Of a DNA stretch of 64,000 nt, positions 13,561-25,906 are shown one piece after another. Within the stretch, counting starts at the first letter, position 1, and each line of letters begins with the position of its first letter. The DNA lies in the NCBI GenBank assembly GCA_039096225.1, contig JBBPEB010000004.1, forward strand, positions 186,001-250,000. The letters run 5' to 3'. The position numbers and the translations under genes are program-made. The notes below the pieces were generated by a model. The model saw only the letters and a list, made by a program, of their open reading frames with translations. It did no database searches and was not told where the DNA came from. This DNA is from Blastocystis sp. Blastoise (lineage: Eukaryota; Sar; Bigyra; Opalinata; Blastocystidae).

Positions 13561-13990
13561 AGAATACATACCTTCTAACATCACTTCTAGACCAACTCTT
13601 GAACAAGAACCAAAACTATAAAAATAGAATGTAAAAAAATAAATATATTATAACAATATACCTTCTAAATCCTAGCAGTGTAGACCAAAAGGGACACCAG
13701 AGAGTACCTAGAACCTATAAAAAATTAAATTAGTTAATTTCAAAAAAATAAAATATAATTAAATACCTTCAGAAGCATTGATTTGTTGACCAAGGAGACC
13801 TGAGACAATAGTTGAACCTATATAAGATAATAAATAATAATAGCAGAGAGAATGCTAAAAAATATATACCTTTAATACAACCAGATTTCTATACGTTCAG
13901 GCCCGGAAACTCATAAACTAACTTTAAAAAAGAAGACCAATTAGGACCTATTAGAATCTATTTTGACACACCAGTAAGCCTATATAGAAT
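13561..13990 (-). other. Cluster A of short exon-like islands
   Basis: On the minus strand this stretch holds four islands of about 45-100 nt, each ending in AAG or GAAG directly before GTAT (13870, 13770, 13664, 13573) and most preceded by a TATAG- or CTATAG-type acceptor. The islands are noticeably richer in G and C than the 40-100 nt AT spacers between them. Possible translations are short and Gly/Leu/Ser-rich, such as STIVSGLLGQQINASEG and VLGTLWCPFWSTLLGF, but one frame does not run through all of them and I could not link them to a start codon. They may be exons of an unrecognised gene, a decayed gene, or a spliced non-coding RNA. A similar cluster lies at 18380-18830. Confidence 0.45.
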
Positions 13991-15022
13991 AAGATAAATA
14001 AAAAAAATATTATATACATTTAATAATATATAAAATATAGTTGTAAATTAAAGAAAAATAAAAATAAATATGCGAAAAAGTTGAATCTTATAAACAAAGA
14101 GAAATTCCCCCTTACAATTTTTTTTTTGTATAATAAAATTCTTTACAAAATCTGGGTTTCCAGGGGTTACAACATTTTTAAATTTTCCCTTTTTCTCTAA
14201 TAAAAAGTCTATTTGAATATAAAAATGATTTATAAATGTAATATGTGTTTATGAACCTAAATTATTTAATTACAACATGTTTAAGACTTATTAGAACAAA
14301 AATATAGTTATTTAAAAAATCTTTAATTACAATTAAATATATTTGTCTGCTATTTTTATATAATAGTATTTTATTTATAACAAGAAGGTCCTAGATAATC
14401 AAGAGAAATATTTAGTATAATCACTTATAGAGACATGATTCAAAATTTATAAACTTTTGTTTCTAATATGATTTATTTCAACAATTTATCGATTATTGTA
14501 GATGTATAAATAAAACGAGAATATTTGAAAGCTTTGTGAGTTGTATAAGACATAATAAAGAATGTAATTTATTAAAGTATAAAGTAGATTAATATTTACT
14601 CTTTTTTCTATTATTCCAAAAGAATTCTATAAATAATTTTATTCCTAAATATCAACAAAACAAATAGAGTAATATATAAAGAAATAAAACAAAATAAAAG
14701 ATAGATAAAAAAGATAATATATAGTATATATATAGTAATATATCATTATAATATATATAATATGAATAATTTATTAAACTCCTTTTTATTCTATATATAC
14801 ATGATTATAAAACCATATATAATTTAAATATATATATATATTGATATAGTATTATAAATATATATATATATACAAGAGTTATCATTATCTTAATACATAA
14901 AGGAATCATCCAAAAGTTTATATAATAATAATAATATAATAATAGTAATAACAATAAGTATATAATATATATATATATATATACAAGATATATAATAACC
15001 ATGTTTCTGATAATCATGGTTA
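13991..15022. other. AT-rich non-coding stretch
   Basis: About 1 kb of A+T sequence with TA microsatellites (for example 14943-14985). I see no exon-like segment other than a small GGGTTTCCAGGGGTTAC patch near 14153-14170, which does not fold as a tRNA. Confidence 0.4.
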
Positions 15023-16396
15023 TCAATAAGGAACATAAAACGTGGGTATTATAGGAGGTATATAGTTGTATATATATGTTTTATATGGTGGTAATTCTTC
15101 AAATAGATAATGATTCTTTTTCTGTAGTTTGTATGGAATTGTAATAACTATATATATATATATATATATATTATATCAAAATATAATAATAAAGTATATA
15201 TATAAATATATAATATCACGAGAACAATAAAGTATATATATATATATACTTGAGAAATTCTAGAATAAGTATTTCCCACGATTATAATTCATAAAGACAA
15301 CACGCTACTCTTAGTAGGGAAGATGAAGTAGGAGATAACAGGATAACAGTATATAACCACGGGGATAATTAAGTATATCCTATAAAATATGTAATAAGAA
15401 AATCATGTGACATAAGTAGCTGATAGAGGGATTCAAACATTCATAGAATACATATATTAAAGTCATCCAGTATATTTATATCATATATATCTTCTTATCC
15501 GCGGTTTTCAGTCGGTTACGAAGAGAATATACATATTGAACATCAATAGCTATATATATTATATAATATAATAATAATAATAATACACACAATAATATAT
15601 ACAATAAATGTAATGTAACTATAATAAAACCATAATAAATACAAAACATACAATGATCATTATCTTCTTCTCTTTTTCCTATATAAGTAAACATATCTAT
15701 CATTTCTTTTTCTTTTTTCTTTCCTGTTTCTTCTTCACCTTCAATTTCAACCGTATTCAGTATATGACTTAATCCATAAATCAGTTCTCCACTAGGTTTT
15801 TCTTCTCCTTCTCCTCTTTCTTTCTCTTCATATGTATTCATTAATCCTATTTCTTCTTCTTCAGGTACTTCCATATCATTATCAATCATCAAATCATTTC
15901 CTGTATCTTTATATGCACCTGTGAAATAATTAGTAGTAGGAGGAGGAGGAAAAGGAGGACTATAGACTTCTTTTAAACTATTATGACTCATAAAAAAGGA
16001 AATAGAATAAATATCAATCTTTTTAATGTATGTAACTGAGGAGGTATATAAGAAGAAGGACAACGAGCTATTTGTATAATTTCTTCTATTCTTGTTAATA
16101 AGGTATATATCATATCTTGAGGAATATAATTCAATTCATATATATATAGACTTACTAATATTGTTTCTCTTCTTTGTATTATATATAATAATATGATATA
16201 ATATTATAAGTAAGAAACGAGATAGTACAGTATATGAATTGAAATGGATTTCAAAGGAAGGTTTAAAAGCATAATAAACTGAAGAATAATTTAAAACACT
16301 TATATAAATATATTGCATTCTTTAACCATGTTGTTAAGAAGTCTATAATAATATACAATAATAATATATAATAATAATAAAATATATATATATAAT

Positions 16397-16433
<37 letters not shown>

Positions 16434-17433
16434 CTCTCCGATTTATAAAGTGGAATCAATGAGAATATCACGTGCTTTTCTTCATTTGATTCGGGAGTAC
16501 AAATACATCCTTAACGGAAAATATACTCACCAACTGTTTTAATAGAATTTCGAATAGAATCAGGAATAGGTTGTGATTCAGGGATGTCATTTATATATAT
16601 AACTAACAATCTACTTAATACTTTAATACTTTGTTCTGTACATATATCAACACTTGTATTTAATAATAAACTTTGTAAATATTCACGTTGTTGATTAGGG
16701 AAGAAAGGGAGTAGTTGACATATAATGGTAGTTGCTTGAATGGATTCATATATACGATTATTATGAACAGCTTCATAAAATATATCAATATCCTTATTTG
16801 TTAACTATATATATAAGAATATGTATATATATAATAGTAAAGAATAGAATAATAAGTAAATACAGGGATAACAGTGCATATATATTGAAGAAGAGAGAGA
16901 GACAATCGTAACGTTTCTGTATTTAAACACTGTCGGAATAACACATCTAATATATCCTATATATAATAAGTAACATATATATAAGTAATATATATAGATA
17001 GTTATATATACTCTGTCTCGTATATATTGAACAAGTGATTTATAAATAGCAGATTTCTTTACCGTTTGAAGATCATTAAATAATGTAGTTAAATTCGTTA
17101 TTCCATCAATTTTATTTTTCATGTTTGATCTCATCAACTTATATATATATATATTAATATATAATTTTTGATAATCATAAGGATCTTGATAACTATATAT
17201 ATATATATATATATTAATAATATAATAAATCATAATTACATTTTTCGTTTTTCAGCAAATTTCAGTGTATTTGTATATTCATCAACATCAATTTGGCGGG
17301 GAAAATCACTTGGTAAAAAATTTTATAAACTATATATATATACATTTCATTACAAATAGTAACAAGTGAAGGAAGAGAAGTAAGTATATAAATATATATG
17401 CTTAATTTATACATAGAGAATAAGTATTCAAAC

Positions 17434-17468
<35 letters not shown>

Positions 17469-18238
17469 CATATATATATATATATATATATACATCTTTT
17501 CCAAAGTCGATATCTGCCCATAATGATTGTAATACATTCATATATTCATATAAAGAGGTTTCAATAGCTTTATATAAAAAACTATAGGGTTTACAATAAT
17601 ATCGTTTATCTGTATATTCCTCGACAAATGATTTGAGTTTCGTACTGAGAATGGGGTCTGTTGGAGGGGGATTGAGGGGAGTCACGAGACGATCACGTGC
17701 TGGAATTTCTTTTAGAATCGTATATGAACCTTGAGATAAATCAAAACTATATATAGGGTTGAATATAAATATAATAGAATATAATATATATGTATACATA
17801 AATGCTCTATTATCACTATTTCGTAGTGAATATGTATATTTATCAGAAATGGGGGAGTAAGAAAGATCTATTATGGTATAAATCCTATATAATATATATA
17901 ATATATATATATATATAATATATATACTGTTTGTCCTGATGATAATAAATAAGTAAATTCTTATCATGAGATGTATTGGTTAGTACAAGTGACGCATCTA
18001 GATGACGCTCCAGGTAAGGAAATGGCTCTACTCTATAATAATATATAATATATAATATATGTATAATAATAAATAACAAATAATATATATATATATATAT
18101 ATACATATCAACTTGAATATCTTCTAATCCATAAATATCTGCTTGTGTATATCCATCTTAATAAACTCTGTATATATTCTTATATATACCTCTCTCTTCA
18201 AAGAAATCAAGCACTATTCCCGTGATTCTAAAGATATT

Positions 18239-18275
<37 letters not shown>

Positions 18276-18335
18276 AATTATCATTAACATGAATAGACAT
18301 ATAGAGACCAATATCCTTTGTAAAATAAGTCTATA
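15023..18335 (-). CDS. Large intron-rich protein of unknown function, probable helical repeats
   Basis: I could not identify this gene. Many short exons on the minus strand chain in frame from about 18335 to 16060, including peptides LDFFEERDGYTQADIYGLED, VEPFPYLERHLDASLVLTN, DLSQGSYTILKEIPARDRL, VEEYTDKRYYCKPYSFLYKA, NLTTLFNDLQTVKKSAIYK, DILDVLFRQCLNTETLRLSL and ATTIICQLLPFFPNQQREYL. A proline run (SPPFPPPPT) and an acidic stretch follow near 15980-15670. The probable last exon ends PPIIPTFYVPY with TGA at 15025-15023, but the links between 15550 and 15150 are uncertain. The middle reads like alpha-helical HEAT/ARM-type repeats, and VDICTEQSIKVLSRLL plus the SYTVLSLSLYIYELNYIP region is faintly like the tuberin N-terminal domain; this is only a weak impression. 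Introns include very short candidates of 21, 28 and 35 nt. The start codon is not identified. Confidence 0.5.
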
Positions 18336-18379
18336 TAATAATAATAATTATAATAAATATATTGTGAATTACCTTTTTA

Positions 18380-18830
18380 ATTTTTAAAGAACACACCAGC
18401 AACCTAATTCACCAATGGCAACTAAAAAGCACCTTCCTATATAATATAATATATAATAAACATATACTAAAAATAGAGTAAATTAAAAAAAGAATAAAAG
18501 AATATTGTAACATAGGAAAAGAGAAAAAAGAAAAATATCTAAATGCAAAGAAAAAAAAATATATAATTATATACCTTCTAGACTTTGTTAATTGATTATT
18601 TGAAGTACCGACAAGACCTAATAAACAACCTAAAAAAATTAAAAATAAACAAATGTAATAAAATACCTTATAAGAAAAAACCCAACAAGTACACATGATG
18701 AACCACTTTGAAACCGACCTGGGAGAATATCTGTCAGGAAAAGGATTTACACAATGGAAAACTAAAAAGAATTATGAAAAAAAGTAGAAAATATCTAATA
18801 AATAAATACTTATAAAGTGCATACCTGTAT
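18380..18830 (-). other. Cluster B of short exon-like islands
   Basis: The minus strand carries at least three islands of about 50-65 nt separated by short AT introns, each ending in AAG/GAAG before GTA (about 18667, 18574 and 18373). One can be read CLLGLVGTSNNQLTKSRR and another GSSCVLVGFFL. They resemble the islands of cluster A in length, orientation, base composition and some sequence (GGTCTTGTCGGT here, GGTCTCCTTGGT there; GCTGGTGTGTTC here, ACTGGTGTGTCA there). Continuity with the unidentified gene immediately downstream is possible but I could not carry a frame across. Confidence 0.4.
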
Positions 18831-18849
18831 AAAAAACACCATAAATAAG

Positions 18850-20200
18850 TATAAAAATATCTATATATGTTTGGTTATAATAATTTAAAAATAAAGATGA
18901 ATTCACTAATATAATAAAATTTGTTAGTCAAATACTAAAAATTTTCGTAAAAATAGCTTTTATATTTTTTTTTAATTTTTTATGACTCACTACTAAAATT
19001 ACAAGTTTTAAACGTTATGTACTGAGCTATTGACACAACACTATTGTATCTCACTACTTTCAAGTTTTAAAAAATTACTCATTTTTGTTGACTCTCTGAT
19101 CTGTTGACTGACTCGTCTAAAAACTATTAATTTTGACTTAAAACGATTGCATGCTACATAATTAACTCTAAAAGTGACTTTATAAAAGACTTTTATTTGA
19201 TTCTGAGGAAAAGTAGTTTTTTTAGAAGTTTTGGCATACTCTTTGTATGCGGAACTTTAAGTCATAATAAAATCAAATGAAAAAACTCTTCTAAAACACT
19301 TATATCCTCTGATAGTCAATAAAATATAAATAGACTCAGTTTTGAACGAGAAAAATATTCCCGTAAATATTTTAAAAATTCAAAACTCTGGTCTGACTGC
19401 CCATGGAACAAATAGGCTCGGCTCAATTTTTCAGTGTAAAAAAAATATAATTTTTTGACTTTTTGGCTGAATTTTGGTTCTGAGCCATGGAGGTCAGCTT
19501 ATTCACTTTTAATCATATATGTGACTCTGAGATGGTCTTCACTTTAAACACAACTATAAAATATTTTAAAATATTGACCCTCATTTTCTTCAGAATTGCG
19601 ACTTTAAAATAAATAAAAACGGTTTGGATATCGTGTGATCCTCTGTAAATAAAAAATATTGTCAATTCTTTAATAAAATATGTTTAATAGGGTTTTTGTG
19701 TCTAAATCAAAAGTCGACTTAAAATTTTTATGAAAATTTTGTTTTTTTTGCCTAAGTCTTTTTTTTGTTATAATTTTATTGGCTGAATAAGTTTTGAACG
19801 AAAATTAGCCAATCAAAAAGCTTTAAAAATTAAAAATGACCTGATAGTGATTTATTCACATATATATTGAAAGTAGTTACTTTACTTTGCGTGTGAATAC
19901 TCGTTTTGTTATTATAAAATTAATTTGACCATAACAGTATAATTCTGAAATAATCTGTGTGCAAAAATCTCGATGTGACGGATATTTCTCTTTTATATGC
20001 TAATTTATATTTTTTATGAATGTTGGAAGCAAATAAACAATTTTAACAAAAACTAAAGTGAATACAATTAAATAAAAGTGTTGACAAAAAAATTACATTG
20101 AACACAGTTAAATTTTTCGAAAAATACAAAAGTTTTTACTAGTTAATAGAGACTAATATGTAGATATCCATTTAAAGTTATGATTCAAAATTAGAAATAT
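18850..20200. other. Non-coding block with atypical composition and inverted repeats
   Basis: About 1.3 kb lacking the TA and AAT microsatellites seen elsewhere, with many TGACT/AGTCA words. It includes a small hairpin GCATAC...GTATGC (about 19233-19248), inverted ends CTGACTGCCCATGG (19393) and CCATGGAGGTCAG (19485), and paired ATTGGCT/AGCCAAT near 19780-19830. No supported open frame. It may be decayed mobile DNA or the upstream region of neighbours. Confidence 0.4.
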
Positions 20201-20255
20201 AAATAATATGAAAAAAAAAATATATATATATATATATAAGAATAGAAGAAAAATA

Positions 20256-22774
20256 CTATAATCCCATTCTAGAGAGAAATCGTTTAAGATATTGTTGCCT
20301 TTGTTTTGTAGATAATGGTTTAATAGGTTTTTTAGGAATATATTCTTGATAATTATTATTTTCAAATTCATTTGTAGTATCATTTGTATATAGAGAAGGA
20401 AAAGAAGGAGGTGTATTAATAGAAGATATAGAGAGTGTAGAAGGAGAATATAAAGAAGAAGATGAAGAAGGTACATATAGAGAAGAAGATGAATAATTTG
20501 AAAGAGGAGAAGTAGGTGATAAACCAGGAGGTGGAAGTGTAACTAGAAGTGATGATTCTATTTTAGGAGAAATAGAAGGCACATAATAATCATTAGAAGA
20601 GAGTAAATATGAAGATGATGAAGTATGTGAATTAGAATACTCAATATTATTGTTATTGTTATTATTATTATTGTTATTATTATTATTGTTGCTATTATTA
20701 TTATTCTCTAATGTATTATTTTTATTCTCTAATAAAATATTATTATTATTATTCTCTAATGTATTATTATTATTCTCTAATAAAATATTATTATTATTAT
20801 TCTCTAATGTATTATTTTTATTCTCTAATAAAATATTATTATTATTATTTTTAATAATAGGAGATATATGATTAGGAATAGGTGGAGGTGGAGGTATAGA
20901 TGAAGAGAGTGTTAAAGAAGAAGAAGAAGAAGAAGAAGAAGCAGAAGGTAAAGGAACAGGAGGAACATCAAATTGATATTGAGAAGAAACAATAGTATTC
21001 TTTATATTATTATAATTCTTCTTATTATTAATATTAATAGGTGGAGGTGGAGGTGGAGGGGGTATGATTGTATGTGATTGTATAGATAAAGACGAAGGTG
21101 AAGAAACAGATACTGAATTATTATTTATAGGTGATTGTTTTGTAGATTTATTTGATTGATTGATTTTTTGTTTTATTTCATTTTTATTAATTATTTTATT
21201 ATTAATCGAATTAGTAGAATCTGAAGGTGAAGATTTATTTGTAGAAATTGGTGATAATGAAGTAGGTGATAATTTATTATTATTTCGTTTTTGATTTCTT
21301 TTTGGTCTCTCATTCTTTTCTTTATCTTTAGATATTATTGTTGAAGAAACAGGTACAAAATTTTTATTAAATATTGATAACGATGGAAGAACTGTTTGTT
21401 CCGTTACACTTATCTAGTTATATATATATTTACATAGATTAAAATGATAGATCAACATAAAAATTAAAAAAAAAGAGAAGAAGAATGTCAATAAAAATAA
21501 AAATATATACTTTATCTTTATGACAATAATGAGAATCCGTTACTATATATATATATGTTATATAACAAATATAGGAATACCTTCTGGATTTGTTTTGATA
21601 AGAGGTGTACCTATATAAATATTCTAAGAATATTGTTAATAAAAATAAATACATTTTTCTTTTTTAACGATATCAATAACTTCAATGCCACGTAATAATT
21701 GGCGGCATATTGCACATCGAGTTCCTATAGAAAATAAATATTATTTATTGTATAATAATCATAAAAATTTAATAAAGCATATAGTAATGACTTGCTTTCT
21801 ATTTAAAATAATTATTTATTAAAATAAAAATAAATAAATAAATTAATATATATATATATATATAAACAGTACTCAAACATTTATAAAGAAAAGAACTATT
21901 CAATAGAGTTATAATTATATATAAACAACGACAAAATCTATACCTGATTGATTTTTCATAACTGTTTTCTTTCTCCAATTATTTATACATGTCATACAGA
22001 AACAATGGCCACAAGGAACAAGCCGTCGATTAGCAGGTCGTTCCATACAGATGACGCACAAGTTATCATCATCATCATCATCATCATTTGCAGGACCTAG
22101 TATTTAGTATTATTTTAATGTTATTAAAAAAAGGTGTTAAAAAAGAAAAACTTAAAAAATAAATGATAATCATAACTAGAAATTAATAAAAAAAAAAATC
22201 AAAACTAAAAATAAAAATAATAATCATAGCTAGAAACAAATAAAAAACTAATAGTGATACTTTTTTCTTTTACAATAAATCCATTTTCTTCTTTTTCCTA
22301 AAAAAGTTATTTATAGAAATAATACTAAACATAAAAACATACAACTTCATAATTGTTTAGAATCGACTTGATTTCCGTATCTCTATAAATATGATAATTA
22401 AAATCAATAATTTTGTTTTCATATAATATTTACCTTTTATCTGTTTCATTTAAGTCCTGTTCACCATATAACATAGCGTGAATCTAAAAGAATATTTATA
22501 GACTAAAAGATTCTAATAAATACTGATGATATCTGAACAACATGACCTTTACAAAACTTGTGAAAGCATGAGGACACTGTTTGTTTTGGGTTATCTAATT
22601 GATAATGACTGACATAACTATATATCAATTCATTATTTGCAGGAAAAACTTTAAATATATATTTATATAAATGTACCAAGAATTATGCAGAAATTCGGTA
22701 TGTCCAAGGTTACATGTGACAACTTTTGATTCTTTATACGTAATAATAGGTTTTCCACATTCAGCACAGTCCAT
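20256..22774 (-). CDS. RING-finger protein (probable E3 ubiquitin ligase)
   Basis: A C3HC4-type RING protein, so a likely E3 ubiquitin ligase; its substrate is unknown. Ten exons join in frame from ATG at 22774 to TAG at 20258-20256, about 620 residues. The N-terminal 60 residues carry paired Cys/His motifs (CAEC, CNLGH, CFHKFCKGH) that look like a second zinc-binding unit. An acidic run of seven Asp precedes the RING: LCVICMER, then RLVPCGHCFCMTCINNW, then after an intron CAICRQLL, giving the eight ligands Cys-Cys-Cys-His-Cys-Cys-Cys-Cys in order. The last exon (21413-20256, 386 codons) is disordered: basic Asn/Lys/Ser sequence, polyproline patches (PPPPPPP), a poly-Ser tract and Asn repeats, ending QRQQYLKRFLSRMGL. 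The RING is split by an intron at about 21960-21740. The internal Asn-Leu-Glu repeat is listed separately. Confidence 0.85.
20700..20850 (-). repeat. Coding tandem repeat in the RING gene
   Basis: A repeated unit of about 40-60 bp built from TTATTCTCTAATAAAATATT and TTATTCTCTAATGTATTA blocks occurs several times. On the coding strand it encodes alternating NNNILLENKN and NNTLENN peptides inside the disordered tail. Copies are nearly identical, which points to recent slippage or unequal exchange. Confidence 0.8.
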
Positions 22775-24033
22775 AGTGAATAATTCTATTTAATATACTA
22801 TATTTTCTATTTAAATAAGGCCTATAATAATGGTTGTTGTTGTTTTAAAGTTGGTGCCAAAATGTTGCTAAAAAGTTGCTGGTAATTTCTCGATAGAAAT
22901 GCTTTTAGAAAATTTCATATTTACAAAAAGGAAAAATATGTGTTTTTTGTTGATTTTTCTTAAAAGAATGCTTATTTATTGTTATGAATTAATTGTAATA
23001 ATTTAAAAGGCGTTTTAGTGGTTCAACCTATAAAATAAACAATAGAATTTAGAAAGAAAAGAATATAAATATAAATAATTATGTTATTTATTGAAAATAC
23101 TTGAAGTTGAGATATTTTCTCATTATAAAAACATAATACAAAATATTTGAGAAATTAATAATCGATAGTTGCTTTAATTATTTCAAGAATGAGTTTAAAA
23201 ATGTGGATTTAGGATAGTAGACACCATAATTGTTGTATAAATAATTGAAAAAAAGCAAAAGAAACAAAAAAAAAAACTAAACAACTAGTATGATGATACA
23301 TAGAAATTAAGAAATATATATATAAAACCTCAAGAAATACTGGAAGACATATATACATGACGAGACTTGGAACTAAAAAAAGAACAATATATATATTGAT
23401 ATATATATTAAAAACAATAAGACTGTGAATATTGAAGGATTTCTATATGTTTAATAGAAAAAAATACCCTTAAAAAGAAATATTATATACATTAAATACA
23501 ATGATATGAAAAAAATGATTAAAAAAAATGTAAAAAAAAGAAAAAAAGAGCATTTAGAAAAATGATGATAAAAATATATATATACCAAAAATGATTACGG
23601 ATATTGATTGAATTAATAAAATTGAATTAAAAAAAAAAAAAAGAAATATAAATAGTTAAAATTTACTTTAAGAAATTATGTATATATAGAAAAAGTAGAA
23701 TAATTAAAATATTATAAAATAGAAAACTAGAAGAGAATTAGCAATGCTTATAGATAAAGATAAATATAAATAGATGTTTCATTTATAATAAAAATATGAA
23801 TAAAACATAATTTAAAGATTCTATATAATTAATAAATATAGAATAGATAGATGTATATGAAATACATTATTATTAATTTATTAATTAATTAATTGATATC
23901 AGAAATATATTATTATTAATTTATATATTAATTAATTGATATCAGAAATATATTATTATTAATTTATATATTTATTAATTAATTAATTGATATCAAAAAT
24001 ATATTATTATTAATTTATATATTAATTAATTAA
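22775..24033. other. Intergenic
   Basis: About 1.26 kb upstream of the RING gene and downstream of the membrane protein gene. A-rich; it carries three tandem copies of an about 60-bp unit containing TTAATTAATTGATATCAG (about 23880-24045), the last copy overlapping the stop codon of the neighbouring gene. No coding signal. Confidence 0.5.
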
Positions 24034-24046
24034 TTAATTGATATCA
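23865..24046. repeat. Tandem repeat around TTAATTAATTGATATCA
   Basis: At least three to four direct copies of a roughly 50-60 bp unit (TATTATTATTAATTTATATATTAATTAATTGATATCAGAA-like, quoted here only in part: TTAATTGATATCAG) run up to and include the stop region of the membrane protein gene on the minus strand. The final unit supplies the last codons (ATTGCTGATATCAATTAA). The spread of the 3' end into flanking DNA suggests duplication of the gene terminus. Confidence 0.65.
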
Positions 24047-24363
24047 GCAATATCAAGTTTAATAGCTTTACTAGGATATGGGATTACAGGATCTGGAATA
24101 CGAATAGAACTTCGGGATTCCTTTTTGATCACGTGCTTCAAACGTACTTCTTTATGTGTTTTAGAAGTAGTCATATTACATAATACAAACACAAGGGGTA
24201 CAACAACAATAATGAAAATAACTAATATGATATAGATAGTTATATATTGAGCTTTATCACTTGAACATATATAATCTGTACAGATAGCAGTAATACAATC
24301 CGCTTTAACAAGACATCTAAAGTATATAAATAATAATAAAGATAATTATAAAATAATAATAAG

Positions 24364-24395
<32 letters not shown>

Positions 24396-25278
24396 TATAA
24401 AGATAATTATAAAGATAATTATAAAGATAATTATAAAGATAATTAGATAATCATAAAGATAATTATAAAGATAATAATACTAATAATATATGAATAATAT
24501 ATGAATAATATTCATATTGTTGTATCGAATAAATCTCAATAACCATTTTATTTATAAATATATATATATATAGTTTCTATATATAATATATACTTAAGTC
24601 CAATTTCACATCGATCACATGAAGTAGCACCTCCACAGTCAACATCTGTTTCAAGTCCGTTTTGGGTAGCATCAGTACATGTTGGGTAGGTATACATTGT
24701 CTCCATTTGAGAGCATATATCTATATATATTATATTTATATATATCTTAATAAAACAGATTTTCATATAATTCTTTTAAATTAAATTTTTAACTGAGATA
24801 AAATATTATATTTATACACTGAGTAATATTGTTTTTGATATCATTTAACTCATAAACTGTTTTCTTTTCTGAAGTCCCGACAACATATCGAAATACTGTA
24901 CTATCATCTATATATATATATATAATATTATTTATATAATTTACGATTATAAACTTTGTATATAATAATGGTGATATATATATAATATTTATATAATTTA
25001 AGACTATAAACTTTGTAAATAATAATTGTGATATATATATATACTACTAATATCATATTCAAAAGCTGTTGAGGATTCTTTACCTTCATTTGGGGCTACT
25101 ACTTGCATAATATTCAACGATTGAGTAGATAAACGAATAATACATATATTATTACTAATTATTATATATTATAGAATCATGTATTTTTCATATTTATTAA
25201 TATAATTAAAATATATATATAAAATAATAAATATTAGATATTATCTATTCAATTCATATTGAAATGAATAAAAATGAT

Positions 25279-25336
<58 letters not shown>

Positions 25337-25906
25337 TATTAAAAGAATAATAAATATACCCTGATGTAATATGTTGATAGGGATGAAGAGGATGAACACA
25401 GTACCAATTCGTACTATTAATATATTGTTCTGTTAAAGGAATATAAGCATTATAACCTATTAAGAAAAAAGTAGAATATCCATCTACAAGAACTGTTGGA
25501 TTTGATGATTTAGAGTAAAACCAACTATAGAGAATAATTTTTGTTATAAACCATAACGAATGAAATGAAATTGAAAACAAACCAAAACATACGGAGAGAT
25601 TTGAATAGAAACAGGATCACTTCTACATGATTCAGAAGCATATCGAACATGTATTTCAAACAATTGATTATTTCGTATAGCATAATAACGAAACATAGCT
25701 AATTATGTATAAACATACTTACAAATTAAACTTATATACATTTAGTATTCAATAAAGTCTCTGACACAAGTTGACAAGAAGCTTGAGAGCCATAAACATG
25801 ACAAACTAAACACAAATTTAAAAATAAACTGTTTATTTAAAATACCTGAATACACAGGACAAATAAAAAATAATAGTTGAACTATAATAAAGCAAAGTCG
25901 AATCAT
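24034..25906 (-). CDS. Type I membrane protein with Cys-rich extracellular region
   Basis: I do not recognise a named family. Eight exons join in frame from ATG at 25906 to TAA at 24036-24034, about 390 residues. The N-terminus is a clear signal peptide (MIRLCFIIVQLLFFICPVYS). The extracellular part holds cysteines spaced through peptides such as CHVYGSQASCQLVSE, ASESCRSDPVSIQ and NWYCVHPLHPYQH, then a motif NGLETDVDCGGATSCDRC, which is a recurrent Cys-rich signature (xETDVDCGG...C..C) in secreted and surface proteins of several protists. One transmembrane helix follows (YIILVIFIIVVVPLVFVL), then a basic cytoplasmic tail (KTHKEVRLKHVIKKESRSS). This layout suggests a surface receptor or adhesion protein; the ligand is unknown. 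Introns are GT-AG, one with a (TAA)n tract at 25278-25335. Confidence 0.75.

Noticed and set aside
14100-14175. Possible tRNA or structured RNA
   Set aside because: The GC-richer patch does not form a cloverleaf and has no box A or box B pattern.
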